Made by a program: the position numbers and the translations under genes. Positions 1 to 15,500 of a DNA stretch of 64,000 nt are shown here, piece after piece (position 1 is the first letter of the stretch; the number at the start of each line of letters is the position of its first letter). The notes under the pieces were generated by a model that did not search any database, was not told the origin of the DNA, and saw nothing but the letters and a program-made list of their open reading frames with translations. Location of the stretch: assembly GCA_013398175.1 (NCBI GenBank), contig VZRZ01002089.1:364358-428357 (forward strand), in the 5' to 3' direction. Source of the DNA: Climacteris rufus. Its lineage: Eukaryota > Chordata > Aves > Passeriformes > Climacteridae.

Positions 1-520
1 TTGAGGTGTATCTGTGTTGGCTGTCAGCATTTGATCCTGAGGAACTTGAATGTGGCTGCTGATGCATGTAGAAATCCGTGGGTCTCATACTCTGTAGTGG
101 GCTGGAGTGAGGGGGAAAGCAGCTTTTCAGATTATCTTTGGTATGGAAAACTCAGGATTGTTTATTTTATGTAATCAGCATCATATGCTGTGATTATCTG
201 CCATAAATGGGGTGTAGGGGTTTTATAAAACTAATGTCAAAAGGGATTACGTAGAATTGCTCACCCTAAACAATGATAAGGATTCATGCCATTGTTCCTG
301 ATAGGAGTAACTATGTGTGCTCTCTTGATTCCTGTCAGAAGTTTCTGTGATGATTTCTGTTAGTCTGTAAGAAAGATGATGTGGATTTAATATTTATTTT
401 CTACAATAAGAGTCAGTTCAGGAATATTTCTGATAATCTGTAAATCAGTGCTTTTCCTGAAGTACCACAAAAGGTTGCTGTAGTTCTGGCTAATACCTTC
501 CTTTTTTTGTATCTTGGTAG
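1..520. other. COL9A1 intron (3' part)
   Basis: Upstream exons lie outside the window. Apart from a T-run before the first acceptor nothing stands out. Confidence 0.8.
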
Positions 521-556
521 GGGGAGAGAGGCCCGAACGGCCCCCCTGGCCCACCA
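521..556 (+). CDS. COL9A1: COL9A1 window exon 1 (COL3)
   Basis: 36 bp, phase 0, GERGPNGPPGPP. Flanked by ttggtag and gtaagt. Confidence 0.93.
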
Positions 557-3500
557 GTAAGTGATTTCAGCTACTTTGCCTTTGCTTCTGCCAGAGAAGC
601 AGTTTTGAGTTTTGTTTCTGCTTCCCTCTGTGAAACATGCTTAACTGTCCATTTCAATCCTGAAGGGTCCAGATGGGGATGCAGGCAAACCAGGATCCCC
701 TGGGCTGCCTGGAGAGCCGGGAGCTGATGTGAGTACACTTGATTTTCTGGAATTCCCTTTCTTTTTTTTCTTTCTTTCTTTTTTTTTCCCCCCAGGAATA
801 TATGAATAAAGTGCAAGGGCTGTGGGTGCTGCCCCCTGGCCCTGGAGGGGATGCTGGGCAGTGGTGCTGAGGGAGGAATCATTCTGCTGCCTCTGGAAGC
901 CACCTCTGGTTGCAGGACAGGGCAGCCAGAGCATGAGGAGGGTCTGCTGATGCATCTTCCCGTCCTGTGAAAAATAATACAGAAGATCAAAGTGTCAACA
1001 TCATCTAGTGTTGGTGGCCTATTAGGTCGTACTTCTTGAATAAATTTGTGGTAATAAAAACGCCTTCAAACAATTTTGGGAAACTCTTCATATTTCTCTC
1101 TCTTGAGAGTAGTGTTGGAAAGCATTTCTTGTTATGAAGCAAGATTGTTGCATTAGTACTTGGATGTTATGCCAGGAGGTAGGCAAGCCTATGTTTAATT
1201 TACATAAGCTTTTAAAATTTAAAAAATGTAATATATAAAAAAAATTATATAAAATATACCAGTGTATTAGAGAGTATTGCAAATTATATAAATGAAAAAG
1301 CCTAATATCGATTTAAGGTTACAATGCTGTTAGAGATTAATATTTAATTTGCCTTTGAGAAGAGATTTAGTGGACATGGAGCTGAAACAGTCTTTAATTA
1401 AACTGCTCAAATTTCAAATCTGCAAGAGGAAGTGGGCTTTGTCAGTGACATCTCATACCACTTCACCTTTTCCTGAAAATAACAACACACCTGTACGTGT
1501 CAAAACCCTATAAGCAGATCTTGAAAAATCATTGCCCCTTACAATTTTCACTTAAGACATAGTTTTATTTTTCCTTTCCAAAATTCATGGGAACAAAATC
1601 AGGTAAAACAAAACAGTAAACTCAGCTCAGCTTTTTATATTTGTTCACACTTGTATATTCTCTCATATTAGTGGATGACTGAAAATGTAATACTAGAATA
1701 CAGTCTTCTGAAATATTGAACTTTTTTATTTTCACTTGAAGAAAAAACATAAGACCTTATTGTACTTCCACTGTGCATTGAAATTTTAATTGGGGTTTTA
1801 GATTTATAATACCTTTTGTGTTTAATTGGTAAGACAGTTCTGACTTTTTAAATCTCATTTTATTTCAAAAATAATTTCCGTATCAGGCTTAATAGACTGT
1901 GAAAAGGTACTGTACAGTAATTGCTTGTAATGACCATGTAAGCTTTCAAAATCAAATTGTTGGAACAATTGTGTGAACACTGAATTTCTGGAAGTATACC
2001 AAAAAAAGTGGAAGTATACAAATAAAAAATATTAGGCAAATGTAAAGGAAAAAGCTGTTCTGGACATGTCTGAAGATTTCTAAGCCATACAAGCTGGCTA
2101 TAAAATTGGAAACAAAAGGGAAAATAAGAACTTCAAATGAATTCCTAGTTATAGTATCATGGTTGCCTTTTAATTTTAGCCTAGGTAGACAAATTCAAAA
2201 ACTTGCTTCAAAGAGTAACTTTAAATCTGGCCTGGCAGCTTTGTATTTTGGTCCTTTGTTTTGTTTGTTTGTTTGTTTTGTTTTGTTGTTGTTGCCAATG
2301 AAACTTTTATTTGAAATAGAAAACCCTGACAGTTTTCGTTTTTGACCTGAGCCATTAAATAAAATCATCAATCTCCCATTAAGAGGAAATAAGATCATGT
2401 GAGATCACATGTTTAATTTGTGATTTACCTGAATAATTTTTGAAGATACATATCACAGGCACAGGTGTTTGTCACCAGAACCTAGCACTTTGAACTTGTC
2501 TAGTTCTATCTGTACCAGCAAATAGATACTTGGATTGCAAATCTCCTGCAGTTACTAATTTAATTTAATAGCTTCCTTTTTCTATGTTTTAGAATGTTTT
2601 CTGTTGTGATTAAGAACAACAGGTTAACTCCTGCATTAACATTGTATACCTTACTTCCAAAGGGATTCACAGGACCTGATGGCTCACGTGGAGCCCCAGG
2701 ACCAAAAGGACAGAAGGTAGGAACAAAATGATGCCTGCTTTTTTTGAAGCAGCATTTTTTTTTTGTCTCCATGCAACTAATAAGATGCTGCAGCCTTTCT
2801 TACATTCTTAAAATATCTGTAGAATATATATCTAGTGGGCTCTTTCACACAGTACAAAGAAACTTCCATTCCCACAGCCAGCAGTAAGGAATGGTGGCAT
2901 GGCATTGCATTGTTGACATTAAGGTTGAGCATCTTCAGTAATGGTGAGGCCAATTCCACCTTGTATTACAATTGTCATTGTAATATGCAGTGGGAATGAG
3001 AATAGTGAAACTTCATCATCAATCAAACAAATGACATATAAATCAGAAGTCAGAGTAACAAGCATGCTTGAAGTTTTTGGGGGTGGGGGAATAAAAGGCC
3101 CGAGGCTGTATCATTTTAATACTGAGAAAGTCTTTCCTTTTTATCAAGTCTTACTGAAACCAGCATAGCATTAATGAAGTGAATAATACTTGCAGACTAT
3201 GTACACTAAATGATAGCCTCCAAGAGGTGAGAACATCTTCCTGTATATTGTTTACAAAACTTTATGCTAATGCCTCTTAACAATTAATTTTTTATCTTTT
3301 AAAGGGGGAGCCAGGACTGCCAGGTGCTCGTGGACTTCCAGTAAGTAATGCATCTAGTATGTGAAGAGGGTTTTTACACCTGAAGTATAAATATGAAGGC
3401 TTCTTCACACTAAATGCAGCAAAGAAAAGCCCAAAACTATTTCAGAGTTTTCAAAGACCTCATAAGTTATTAAGTAGTACTTTAAAGAACCTGTTTGTCT

Positions 3501-6500
3501 TTTTACCTAAGTGGGCAAATATTACTGAAAGGTTATGTTTAGTTTGTATGCTGTAGAAAAGAAAGAAGCATGTGTGATGTGGTCCCGAGTTTTGGATTTA
3601 TCTATTTGAAAATGCTGTGGAGATGAGAGATCTCAAGCTTCCTTGGCATGTAGTAGTCTACAGTTACTCCTGTTTTCAGCTTCTTGCCATGTGTTTAAAT
3701 GGCATAACTGAAGTGTAAATTCTGTATGGGATTCCTAGTGCTGTTTTGCTGTTCTGTATGAAAACAAAGCAAAATATGAGAAAGGACATGCAAAGAGTAC
3801 TGTTTCCATTGGCATGGAGATGGATTTAATATCCATTTTTAGTGGCTGACAGTAATTGTGAGTTTTAGGAGTTTTGCAGGTTGAAGAAGTAAATGATAGT
3901 TAGCATGTAGAAATTTAGATTAGGAAAATCCTCAAGGAAGATGAGTGATGGAACAAGATGTCTAGCATGAATTATAATAAGGCTGCATATAATTTAAATT
4001 TAATTAAGACTAAATTTGGAGAAATGATTTAAATTAAAGACATATTGTATTCCAGAATAGCCTTCCTTGTGTATTTGTATTTTTGACCCTGTCCTATTAG
4101 CGCTCATTAAATTTATATGAAACAATTATTTTGATATTTGGCCAGAGAGAAAATGATAAAGTTATTATTGAAGATGTTACATTATAACGATGTTCAAACT
4201 CAAGGTGAATAATTTTGTGGACATTTTACTTGAATTTTCATGGATGCTGATTCTTACCTGAAAGTCTGGAAAGTAGGTAGTACTTTTATAGTGGCTGGTT
4301 GAGCTGTAGGCTCAATATATGAGCTAAATTTAGTCTCAGAAAACAGCAGAACTGAGGTAGGTTCTTAATAGACTGAATCCCCTATGTTTTCCTGTTAGAG
4401 ACTTGAGGGTTTTTGTTGGTTATATATATATTTATATTTTTATATATATAGTTTTCTTTTTTGCTATCAACTAGATGGGGAAATAGTTTCTGGGTTGTGT
4501 GCAATGCGTTTTATTACATCTAGCTGCAATGAAAAGGTAGTTTAATTCGGTCAGCTATGTTAGTCAGGTGATATGGGAGAAAAATATTAAAACAAGCCAT
4601 TCTATGATAGGAGAAAATGGGGAAATAAAACTGAATTACTGAAATACTTGGTTTAAGTACTATGGTATTTTATAAACTGAAATAAAAACAGAGCTAGGGA
4701 AAACACACATGATTTTAGCTAACCATTAATAGACTAATGCAAGAACAAATAATTTAAGACCCTCTGGAAAAAGTGGGTATATGAAACATGTATAAAGGAG
4801 TTTAATCTCAATTTAGAGGTATAAATGTTACTTTGGGAAAGCAGAAAACTGGACCAACTTGTCAAAGCAGAATGCTGATTCTTTTCAAAGCAGCAGGTCT
4901 TTTGTCACCATATTTTAAGACTGTAAAAGCAATAAATCTGATAAGATTTTGGACCGTTGTTCAAAGCTGAGTGATTTTTGTTTGCCCTGAGACTTTCAGT
5001 CTTAAGGTGATAACGCTTCAGTGAACCTCAGTGGGGATTGCTTTTGGAGTTGTTTTGCCTCTGCTTAATAAGCAGCTGAAGCTTGTATTTTCAGGTGAAT
5101 CTGAAGGACTGTTTATAATAAGGAAATGAAAATTCCAATTTATTTAAAAGAAGAGAAAAGATGGACATACTTAGTCACTTTGTGTCATTACTCTTGTACT
5201 TATTAGGGTTCATCCTTAGACCTCATGTGTTAGGAAGAAGCCTAGTGATTAATTTTGTAGCTCCGTGGTTGTTAAGCCATACATGCTGAATCCATATGGA
5301 AAGATTAATGCTCAAAATAAATCTCTTAGGAAAGCCTGTATAAATGTCCTTTTCCCTCTGATGAATGGCTGTGTGCTACTGAAGAAATTGTGTGGTTACT
5401 GGAAGATTCTCAAAGTGGCCAGCACTGGTCACCTGACCTTTAGTGGGATTAAATGTACTAACAAAACCCACAAAAACAAAAAACCCAAACCAAACCAACA
5501 ACAAAAAACCTCACAAAACCACTACCAAATAAAAAAATATGCACACAACCCCCCCCCACCAAACCCAACAAAAACCCTCAGAAAACCCCAACAAAAAATG
5601 CCTGCCATGAAAACAAAAAGAAAACCAAGTAAAAGTGGTATTGCTGGAGTGTGATGGTTCTAATTGTCAGATTCAGAGACTTTTGGAGAAGCTCTTACTA
5701 CAAGTGTGAAGTAATGGGGCTGTTTGACCTTTGCAATTCATTGGTTTGATCCATGAAACCTCATTTATTAGCAACATAGTGAGCACAGTTATGAATCTGC
5801 ATACTAGCTACATGATTAATTGAGTGCTTAGGTGTAGTTATGCACTGCTTTGAGTACTGTCAGTGGCTTTTTGCAAGTGGAGTAGTCCCTGGATAGTTAT
5901 CCAAAGACTTAATATCTCACAAAACCCCTTTGCTTAAGTTATTAAAATGCTCAGTGCAAACAGAAAACCAGAAGCCTTGGATACACTAATTAGTTTTTAA
6001 TTATTATAACTGTTTTTCATGCTCATCCAGTGGTGTTTATCACCTGAGTTAGGACTTACTATTAAGTCCTCGTACCTTATTACATCAAATCTCCTGAAGA
6101 TTTAAGTGTATTTGGAATTTCATATTCTTTTGTTTCATAGATCTAATCAATGCTATTCTCCATAAAATCTTCCATTTGCTTTTAAAATGCAAGACTGAGG
6201 GATCTGTTTTCTCAGCCAAATACACAGGAACATGTTTGTATCTTGGACCCTTCCCATTAAAATGATCCAGATGAATACTGATGGAAAATATAAACAGGAG
6301 CAGTTTGGTCTTCTTTCTGATTACCAAAAACCAGAAGTTTAATGGATTTGGACCTCAGGGAAAAACGTTCTCTTTTATTACAAATTCAAATGTAACTTTA
6401 GAAGGAAATGATTACAGCATAGATATGTTTATCATGGTACTTGATCATTAGCTAAATCCAAAGCCTTTAATGTCTTCATTCCTTTGTGGGGGTATATGTG

Positions 6501-9500
6501 TTTGTACATACATTTAATGATACTGCAAGGCAACATAATAGTTTAATTTTCTCTACTGATACAGACTACCTAATAATATAATTGATATCAAACAGTCATT
6601 AAACAAATTTTCAGAATTATTCTGTGGAATCAAACAACAAGGGTTTTTTTACACATTTTCTATCCCAAATACTCTAGCAAACAACTTGACTAAGTTTGGA
6701 ACCTTTCCCATTTTTCTGATCTTTTTTTCATATTTCAAAGGGCAAGGGACTTCTTGGACCACCTGTAAGTATCAATTTACAATTAATAAATATAATTTAA
6801 TTAATGATAAATATAATTAATAATGAATCTGTTTAAATATTCAATAAATCTATTATACTGTAATTTAAAGTAATTCAGTGAGAAAAGAGACTGTTTTAAT
6901 CCTGATGTTCTATGTTTATCATGTATGTTTCCTTAAGCTGCCACTGAGGTTGTGTAGGTCTGTGGTATATGGGGCAAGAATACTGGTGTCTGAATGCTTG
7001 TTACACAGGTTTTGTATGGTTTAAAAATACTATTTATCTTGGTTGTTTTAGGGTCCAGCTGGTGCAGCAGGACTTCCTGGGGAAGTAGGTCGTGCTGGCC
7101 CACCTGTAAGTACTATTGTGTTTGCTAAAAATGTAGATTTATTCAATTGCTAGAAGGTACTTAAAGAAAAAAAATGAATAATTACTGGGTCATCTAAACA
7201 CTATTTGGGCTGTCACAGCACTTTCAAACATTTTTTTCCTCTGCAGTGATCATTGGTGGAAGAAAGATTGTGTTTGAAGCTCATCAGAAATAAGCAATAA
7301 TGAACAGCATAAAGTCAGGGCCACCTGTTAGAGTAGAATTGCATGTTTCATGGAGTGTCCCATACTATACTTCTCTTATTCAAGGAAAGCTAAAACCCAA
7401 AAGCAGACCTGTCAGAAATCCAGAAAAGGTAAACCGTAACTACTTAAATTATTGATTTTCTTTTGCTTATTTGTGAACACGGCAATTCAGTGTTTCTTCT
7501 TAGCCTAATTTTAAGTTTGATTCTATCTATTGACCCTACTGCCGGACTGTGCACTCAGTTTCACCACACTGTCATATTTGGACTCCACACTTTGTAGCTC
7601 ATGCATTGTGAGAATTAATGAATAATTTTCTATAGTCATCTTTTTCATTGTATTTCTGATTTAATGACATGTAAAAAATGATATTGAAATGACAGTATTA
7701 AGTTAAAAGGTGGTCTCTGCCCAATTATTAGACCTATTTTAATTAAAAGCATTTGAAAACATTAATTTGCAGAGGTTCCACTTTGTCTTTATTTCTGAGA
7801 GCATCAAGCATCAAAACTTCACAAACAGAATAAAATTCTAACTTGGTAAATTCATATTGGGATCTGAAAAAGTGGATTTACCCCTCTTTCTGCTTTGGGC
7901 ACTTTTGCCAGTTACTAGGATTCTTTTCATTCATAACTAAATAGCTGCTACAGGGGAAGAGTACAGAGATGATCCCATGGTCAGATACTTCAGTTTTCTG
8001 AAGCAGGCAAAAATGTGTTGGTTCTCTTGTGACTCCTGTTTCACAACATGGCTGCTCTACTAAAAAAAAAATGTTTTCCCTTTCTCTTATGGGAGTTATG
8101 TTGTGGGTTGATGTTTTAAATGGCTACCTAGTCTGTCCTTCTGTAGCCACTTAATTTCTCACTGTTGTTGTGTGGTCTGAATATGTAACTACTGGTTGTC
8201 ATTACTACTATGAATAAACTAAATTATTTTACCCTTTTTAAGGGAGATCCAGGAAAAAGAGGGCCACCAGGGCCACCAGGACCTCCAGGTCCTCCAGTAA
8301 GTGATTATGTTTAATAAATGCTAATATCTGAATTTTGTGTTGCTGCTCGAACAAATCTCCTCGACTTCTACAGCTGAATACCAACTCTAGGTTTTCAGCA
8401 GGCTTTTGATCTCCCATTTAGAAAGCAAGTTACTAGTCTTTATGGTTATAAAAAAGTAATTTGAAATGCAAACTGTGGAACTTCTGTCATTATGACTTCC
8501 CATTTCTGCAAACTGTAAATACACTGGTTGTAAATTTTTCTGGGAATCATAATCTTACCGTAAATGTAGTCTTTGTTGTGCCTCTCTGGTATTCCTTCAG
8601 CAGAGGCAGGCCTTTCTCTGTTAGGAGAAGAAAAACTTAGTATTTTACTCATGAGACAAAAACATATGCTCCCAGTGGTTTAAGTTCTAATGTCTTTTTT
8701 GCTACTTGCAAGGAATAGAAGAAAGCTTTGCATCAGTGTTTTGCCTCTCCAGGGGAATGGTTATCTTTTTTTTTTAGCCTCTTAGGAGGAGGGATGTGTG
8801 TTATGCCTTTGTCTTGTGGCAATTTACCTGCCCAGAGAGATAAAGCAGAGAGTTTGGCAGACACATCCCAGTCTGGGTGCTGGGAAATGCAAACCTCTGG
8901 GAAAGGGGTCATGCTAATGTCTTTTTAAAAGCTGTACAGTTCCTCTGTTGGGAACCTCCTCCTCCCCACTCTTCAGGGACAAACCCTAAATACATGTGCT
9001 TTATTTATGCCATGTTTCTTGTTTTCATGAAAATTGCCAGAGAACTGGCAGAGGCATTGTGAAAATTGTGGGTAAATTGGAAAGAGTAATTAGGGAACAA
9101 GTGGAAATGAGTCCTCAATAATGGCATATACTGCTTTTATTCCTTACAGTTTTGTCCTTTTTAAGTTTCTGAAGTGCCACAGTCCCACTCAAGTTGATGA
9201 CATTATGGACTCAAATACTCTTGGCATTTTAAAATTCATTCTGTATATAAGGAGACCAACTCCTTCCTTAAACTCCCCTGTTTTCTTTGAAACTGTGTGC
9301 TCCTTCCCACTGGGCCTCAGAGAATCCAGCTGCTGCTGTGAAATAATGTTTCTCCTGTTGTGCCTCATAATCCTCCTGTTAGCTTCCATCAAGTGTTTGA
9401 TTTAATATGAGAAATGGCCTTCCCCCACACTGAGAGCATCTCGTTGTACACTGATGTCTGGTTTATTGCAACTGTCATCTACCAATACTTGTGGGAAGAT

Positions 9501-12500
9501 TATTTTCCCTGTAAAAATAATTTTCTCTGTGAAGATCTGAATCTTTTGCTGAATGGCACTAAGTTATTCTTATTGTAGAAATTGTCTTGGGTTTGTAGGA
9601 AGTTAATGGGGTTTGAATATACTTGTTCTATACTTAATAGAAAATACATTTGAGGTAGTTTAAAAGGCCAAAGAAATACTTTGGTGGTTTTTTTTGAAAA
9701 GTTGACCTAAGTTAGAGGACAGGACTTTGCAGGTACCTGCCATGCTACAATAAAATCCTACAGTTTAGGTCATTTTCATGTGAGAGATTCTTTGGTTGAT
9801 TGTATTTCTGATATAGAGAGTAATATTTTCCGTTTTGTCTAATTACTGTATTACCTAATGAGTCATGTCTGATTGTTTCTCTATTGCTGACTTTGATTAA
9901 TTTAATTTAGGGAACGATTGGCCTGCAAGATGGTGACCTGTTGGTAAGATTATTGTCCATGTTTTTGTCTCTTTTAAAGTGATGCCAGACAATCTTTTTC
10001 AGCCTGTGTGGTAATAACTATGTGAATGCTTTTCCAGTGTCCCAATGCTTGTCCACCAGGCCGCCCAGGACATGCTGGCTTAATGGGTATGAAGGTAAGA
10101 GAACTTGTTCGAGCATTCCTTACAGAGATGCTGTCCCAAGGCACTAGGAAGGGTAATTACTGACTTGAAAATTCCAAAATTCATTCCGAAAACATTTGCA
10201 CCGGTGTGGTTGCTTATGGCTATTCAACTCTTGACTGCCAAAGTAACCTTTTGTTGAAATCTCTTGCTACTCCTCTAATCTTCAGGATAAAATTCATGTG
10301 TGGTCCTGAGAGGATTAGAGTATGTGAAGGATTGTTTCATTCACTTTCTGTAACACATGTAGTCTGACTCCAGAAACGAAATATTCCCCCAAATCCTTGA
10401 TCCTTTTTCCTTCTTTTTCTCTTCCTGGGAGACCTGTAATGTACTAAATTGAAATTAACAAGTTTTGAGTCTCATTTTAGCTAGAGATTTGTATTCTTTG
10501 CTGGTTTCTAGGAATACTGTTGGCCCCAGGAAATTTTTATGGGATAACATAAGAAGAAATACTAACTTTCCTAGAAATGCAACCTTGCCAGATCCAGGAT
10601 TTTGAGCATGCTACTTAATATGTAGTGTTTCCTAGACAGGTGAGGAAGCATTAGTGAATGGGAGCTGAGAGGGAACATCAAGACAGCTCTCAGCAGTCTG
10701 TGTCTGTTTTGGAAAACTGTATTTTAATTCGGAATAATCTCTATTTATTTATTTATTTTGGTTATTTATGTTTATTTTAGGGACAAAAGGGTTCAAAAGG
10801 AGAGTCTGGTGAACCAGGAAAACAAGGCTATAAGGTAAAATATAAAAAAAGAGGAAAAAAACTGCTGTTGTTTTTAGCAAGCTAGTAGTAGTTTAGCCTC
10901 TCCTTCAAAAACACTATTATGTTTTGTTAGAGGTATTAGTTGTTTTAATAGAATGCATGAAGTGATACTACATATCATAGTGCTCCAGAGTAACCAGAGG
11001 GACATCTCTATTCTATATTCACCTGTACTATATATTTATTATGATTCAGAAGTCATATTTATCTTGCTTTTTTTTTGATCATTCAATTTAATTATTAGGG
11101 AACTTATGGCAAAAATTGAAGCTGAATATATTCACTGAAAATCTTTCAAACATTTAAATGCAGAATAATTTCTTTAATTTACCAGGTTAATAGTTCTGTG
11201 GCACAGATGAGCAGTTACATTAAGAATGAGAATGAAAAGTACATTTGAAAGGGAAAGGACACAGTAGAAGTTCATAAGCAAAGAAAGACTATAACTGTAA
11301 AGAGGCCAAGTCCTATTCATCTTGAAAACTGAAATGTAAACTCTCTTAAGGTGTTTCATTTGAATTAACCTTGTTATATAACCTTGCTGCTGCCTTGATC
11401 CATGCTTCAATGTTGCAGGAAAAAATGTTAAAGAGAACTTTTTACACTCTTATTCTGGAAGAACAAGAAATCATAGAATCACAGAGTGTTAAGAGGTTGG
11501 AATGGACCTTAAAGATCATCTAATCCCAACACCTCTGCCATGTGCAGGGACAACTTTTACTAGACCAGGTTGCTCGAGGCCTTATCCAGCCTGGTCTTGA
11601 ACACTGCCGGGGTTGGGGCATCCACAACCTCCCTGGACAACCTCTTCCAGTGACTCACTACCCTCAATAAAAATAATTTCTTCCTACTATCTAACCTAAC
11701 TTTCTCCTCTTTCAGTTTGTATCCTTTACTTCATGTCCTATCACTAAAGTTCCTGATGAAATCCTAAAGAGATTAATGTCAAGAAAAAAAGGGAGACAGA
11801 TTAAAATATAGTTATTCTTTATGCTGGGGTTTCTTTGCAATTACCCTGTTAACTAATAATTGAATGAACGAGTATCTGGCTGAGGAAGTGGTGCGACTTC
11901 ATTTGGATTTCTTTGAAGCAGGACATGGTGACAGAAAACATTAAGTAGTAAATGCACCTCATACAATGAGAAAGCAATATGCATGGTATGGATTAGCTAC
12001 AGATGTATTCCTTTTGCTTTCCCAGGGTGAAGAAGGGGACCAAGGACCCAGTGGTGAAGTGGGAGCTCAAGGCCCTCCAGTAAAGTATTTTGTTTTAAAT
12101 AGCGTTACACATTTGCTTCATTATGACATATCTTTTCTTCTTGATATTGTAAAAAAAAACAGATTTTATAATATCTCCATGCACCTTTCTCTTTATTCTG
12201 CTGTATTTTCTATGAAAGAAAGTAGAATTATTTAAGTCTCTCCAAAAAACTACATTGTGGCTTGGCACAAAGCACCATATAGTTCTATGGAAAAGCTAAC
12301 TTTAAAAGCTATTTCATGTCCTAAATTTTGTCTTGTGCTAAGATTGTGAAAATAGTTGGATTTTTTCCCTTGGCCTTCCTTTTCATAATTTTGATGACTC
12401 TGACTTTGTCCTTGCAAAAGAACTGCTTGAAACCAGTCAACTGTGAAATTCAGACTTAGCTAAGATTTGAGGATGAAGTAGCAGTTTGGATTTTTTTTCA

Positions 12501-15500
12501 GAAGTTTTTTGCCTTTTGGCTTGCAGAAGAAGTATCCTTCAATCATACCTGGTTATTTTCTTGTCCTGCTTCACCGTTCTTTGTTCTGGCACATCCTTCC
12601 TCAGCTTCTTCCCTGTGGAGGAGGTCTTATGGTTACCATGGCTGAAAAGGACTAGGCAACAGAATAAAGGGGTCATTCTAAGCAGGAGAAACAGGCATAA
12701 CACCTTTAATTTCTATGGTTTATTTTCTGATGGGGTCTTATGCTTTTTTCTTTGGTGTGAAACTATTTATTTAATGCCATTGGTGTCCAGATGTGATATT
12801 ATACAGGAGCTTATCCTAACTTACATAACACCTAAATCCTAAATTACAAAATTCTCTATGAACATAAACACAAGACAACATAAACCTCTGGATTATGACT
12901 AGAAAAAAAGATAAGGAACAGACTAAGTAAAGGAAAGGGTGCACTCCTTCTGGTGTTTGATCCTCAAAAATATCCCCGAGGACCTGGTGCAGACAAAGTA
13001 CTTGTGTAAGAGACAGCTTCTGCTGTCTGAAAGGCCTGTGGGGACCAATTCTTTTTACTCAGTTTGGTAAAGTTCTTCAATCACTGTGAAATAACACATT
13101 AGAATTAAAAACCAACTAAAGTTTGATTTTTCTTTCCTTCTGTGTTTTTTTTTTTAATGTCTTATTCATAACATTTCACTGTTTCACCAGTTGGTGACCT
13201 TACAAACAAGCTCTAAAATAGCTGGTTTTTATTAAAATGTGGGATTCATAATATGCAGAAAGTGATGTCAGATAGATATCCTGTGGAAAAGAGGACAGAC
13301 AATGCTTTGGAGGCACAGACGGTGAGGCTGTAGTCTCTGCTGTGTTTTCTTGTATGTTCCTTTCACAAATGAATGAAAGAGGTTATGTATCCAGTCTCCA
13401 CTGCAGCACTTGCTATCCAACCTATTTATTGCATTGGCAAGAAGATTTGCATGAGATAGCTGCCTCTGGGAGAGGTGTTGCCTTTGTAGAAAGTATTGGA
13501 TACCACAGTGTGCCTACTTCCATCTCTGATCTTAGATACAGAATTAAATTGTGTTCATCTCCCTTGTGGGAGATGTGATTGTTGCATTATCCTGATGTTT
13601 CCCATGTTTCAGGCTGACAAGACTTCAGATGTTCTCTGCAAGATTCCTTCAAACTTTGTGAGCAGCAAGTAAAGGCTGCCAATGTAGAGTCTGGGCAAGG
13701 AGTTTTGCCTAATCTGTAGTGAAATGCCTGTAGCTGTTTCATTAACACAGTTGTAGTGGACTCTTCTTCTTGCAGGACAAACTTTTTATGGCTGGGGGTT
13801 TGGTCTCTGCTGGGAGGGGACATCTCAGGCAGTTTCAGTCTCTTGGGAAGAGGAAGACATTGAAGACAATTTTCCTTTAAGACTCTATCTTGATAGTTAT
13901 ATGTCCTGCTGTACTAGGATGTTTACTCAGCAGAGCCTCTCAGGTGTGGTGGACATATAAACTTAGCACTTTTACTCTCAAAAACCTTGTCCTATTTTGT
14001 CTGCCTCTATGAAGTCTCCTTCATCTGTCCCAAGCCCCACTTAAGACAACACTTTTGCACATGTTCCTTTCACACAAGCTGCAGGTGAGAATGCTTCAAC
14101 TCTGTGGTAACCAAGATGAGAAATTGTTCGGGTTGTTTTGGTCCTTACAATGTATTTGCAGTTTTATATTGCGGCCTGATAGTTTTGTTATTATTTTTAA
14201 AATTCTAAAATGAGTAAAATATTAAATTACTATATAAATTAAGTATTCTATTACAATAGAAGTTGGATTTTGCCTTTAATACTAAGAAAATAGTAAAATA
14301 AGCATAAAGAAAGGATGTAAAACTCTTGAGTCTTCAGTCTGAAAACTAGGACAGTTCTGATGAGCAGATTTAAGCATAATTTGAATATATTTTTCTGTTT
14401 CAGGGCATCCTAGGTATCAGAGGTATAACTGGTATAATGGGACCTAAGGGTACAAAAGTGAGTGTTAATCATCCTTTCTATAAAATGGCCTATATTAAAA
14501 AATTTACATCTCTGAATATTTTTAAAGCTTCTTAAGTTTCTCCTTTATTTCCCTTGCATTTTCTCTCTCCTAACAGCTGTATTTCTGTAACTACTGTACT
14601 TGTTAGGAAAAAGGGCTGCTCAGTCCTAATAATTAATGAAGGACATGTACATTTCACACCTTTTCCCCAGTCATTGCAGTTATGGTAGTTGTGCATGTAT
14701 GCAAGTCTGTAGTTAGCAAAATAGCAAGTTATAAACTATAACACATTTTAATTAAAACTAAAATTTATTAAGTAGTCCCTCCTGTGTTTTCTATCTTCCT
14801 AAAGCCTTTTCCTTCCATGACCCCAGTTTTTGTCAGGATTTTTATTGAGAGTTTGTTCTTTTTTCCATTCTTTCTGTCTTTAACATCTCTGTATCTTAAA
14901 CTGCTGACAGTGGGATTAATATTTATGTGGGCTCTGACTTTGTTGGGCACTTTTCCTTCTGTTTGTCAAAGTGTTTCTCTCTGTTATTATAAAACTGGCT
15001 GTTACATTTCTTGTGATCTTCTTAAATCTATATGCTAAAAATTTCTGAAAGGATTAGAATGTAGCAATCCTGCCATTGTCTCCTTCTCCTGCATTCAAAT
15101 CATGTAAATCTTGTGATCGTCTGTCTTCAGAGACAAGATCAAATCTCTCCTGATTATGAATCTTCTCGTGAATGATCCTTCCTAACCCCTTAGACATGTT
15201 TGCTAAGCTATTATTACCTTTGCTTTTCTGGCCTTTGTGTCTTCTGATTCTTCATAGTTATTTGCCTACATTTTCTGTACTGTTTTGTCTACTTGAAATA
15301 TTTACTACATCTGTTTGACAAAGAAGTTCCATATTCTCTCTAAATCTTTTTTAAAACACTTTTTTTTCTCTCCATTTACATTTGTTTACAGGGTAGTGAT
15401 TGCCTTTTTTCCTTGAAACATGAGATAAAAATATCTGCACTGCACTCAATGATTTCTCTTCACATTTTGATGCTATTGTATTATGTGATGAAGGACATAG

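Noticed and set aside
1..520. The alternative short-form COL9A1 promoter and exon
   Set aside because: In known COL9A1 genes it lies near the NC4/COL3 junction, upstream of the exons present here; no first-exon or promoter signal was found.
571..990. 139-codon open frame on the - strand
   Set aside because: Runs antisense over a COL9A1 exon and a T/C-rich tract (giving Lys/Glu repeats). A shadow of the collagen exon and low complexity.
5265..5654. 129-codon open frame on the + strand
   Set aside because: Half of it is the A/C-rich low-complexity tract; no family resemblance.
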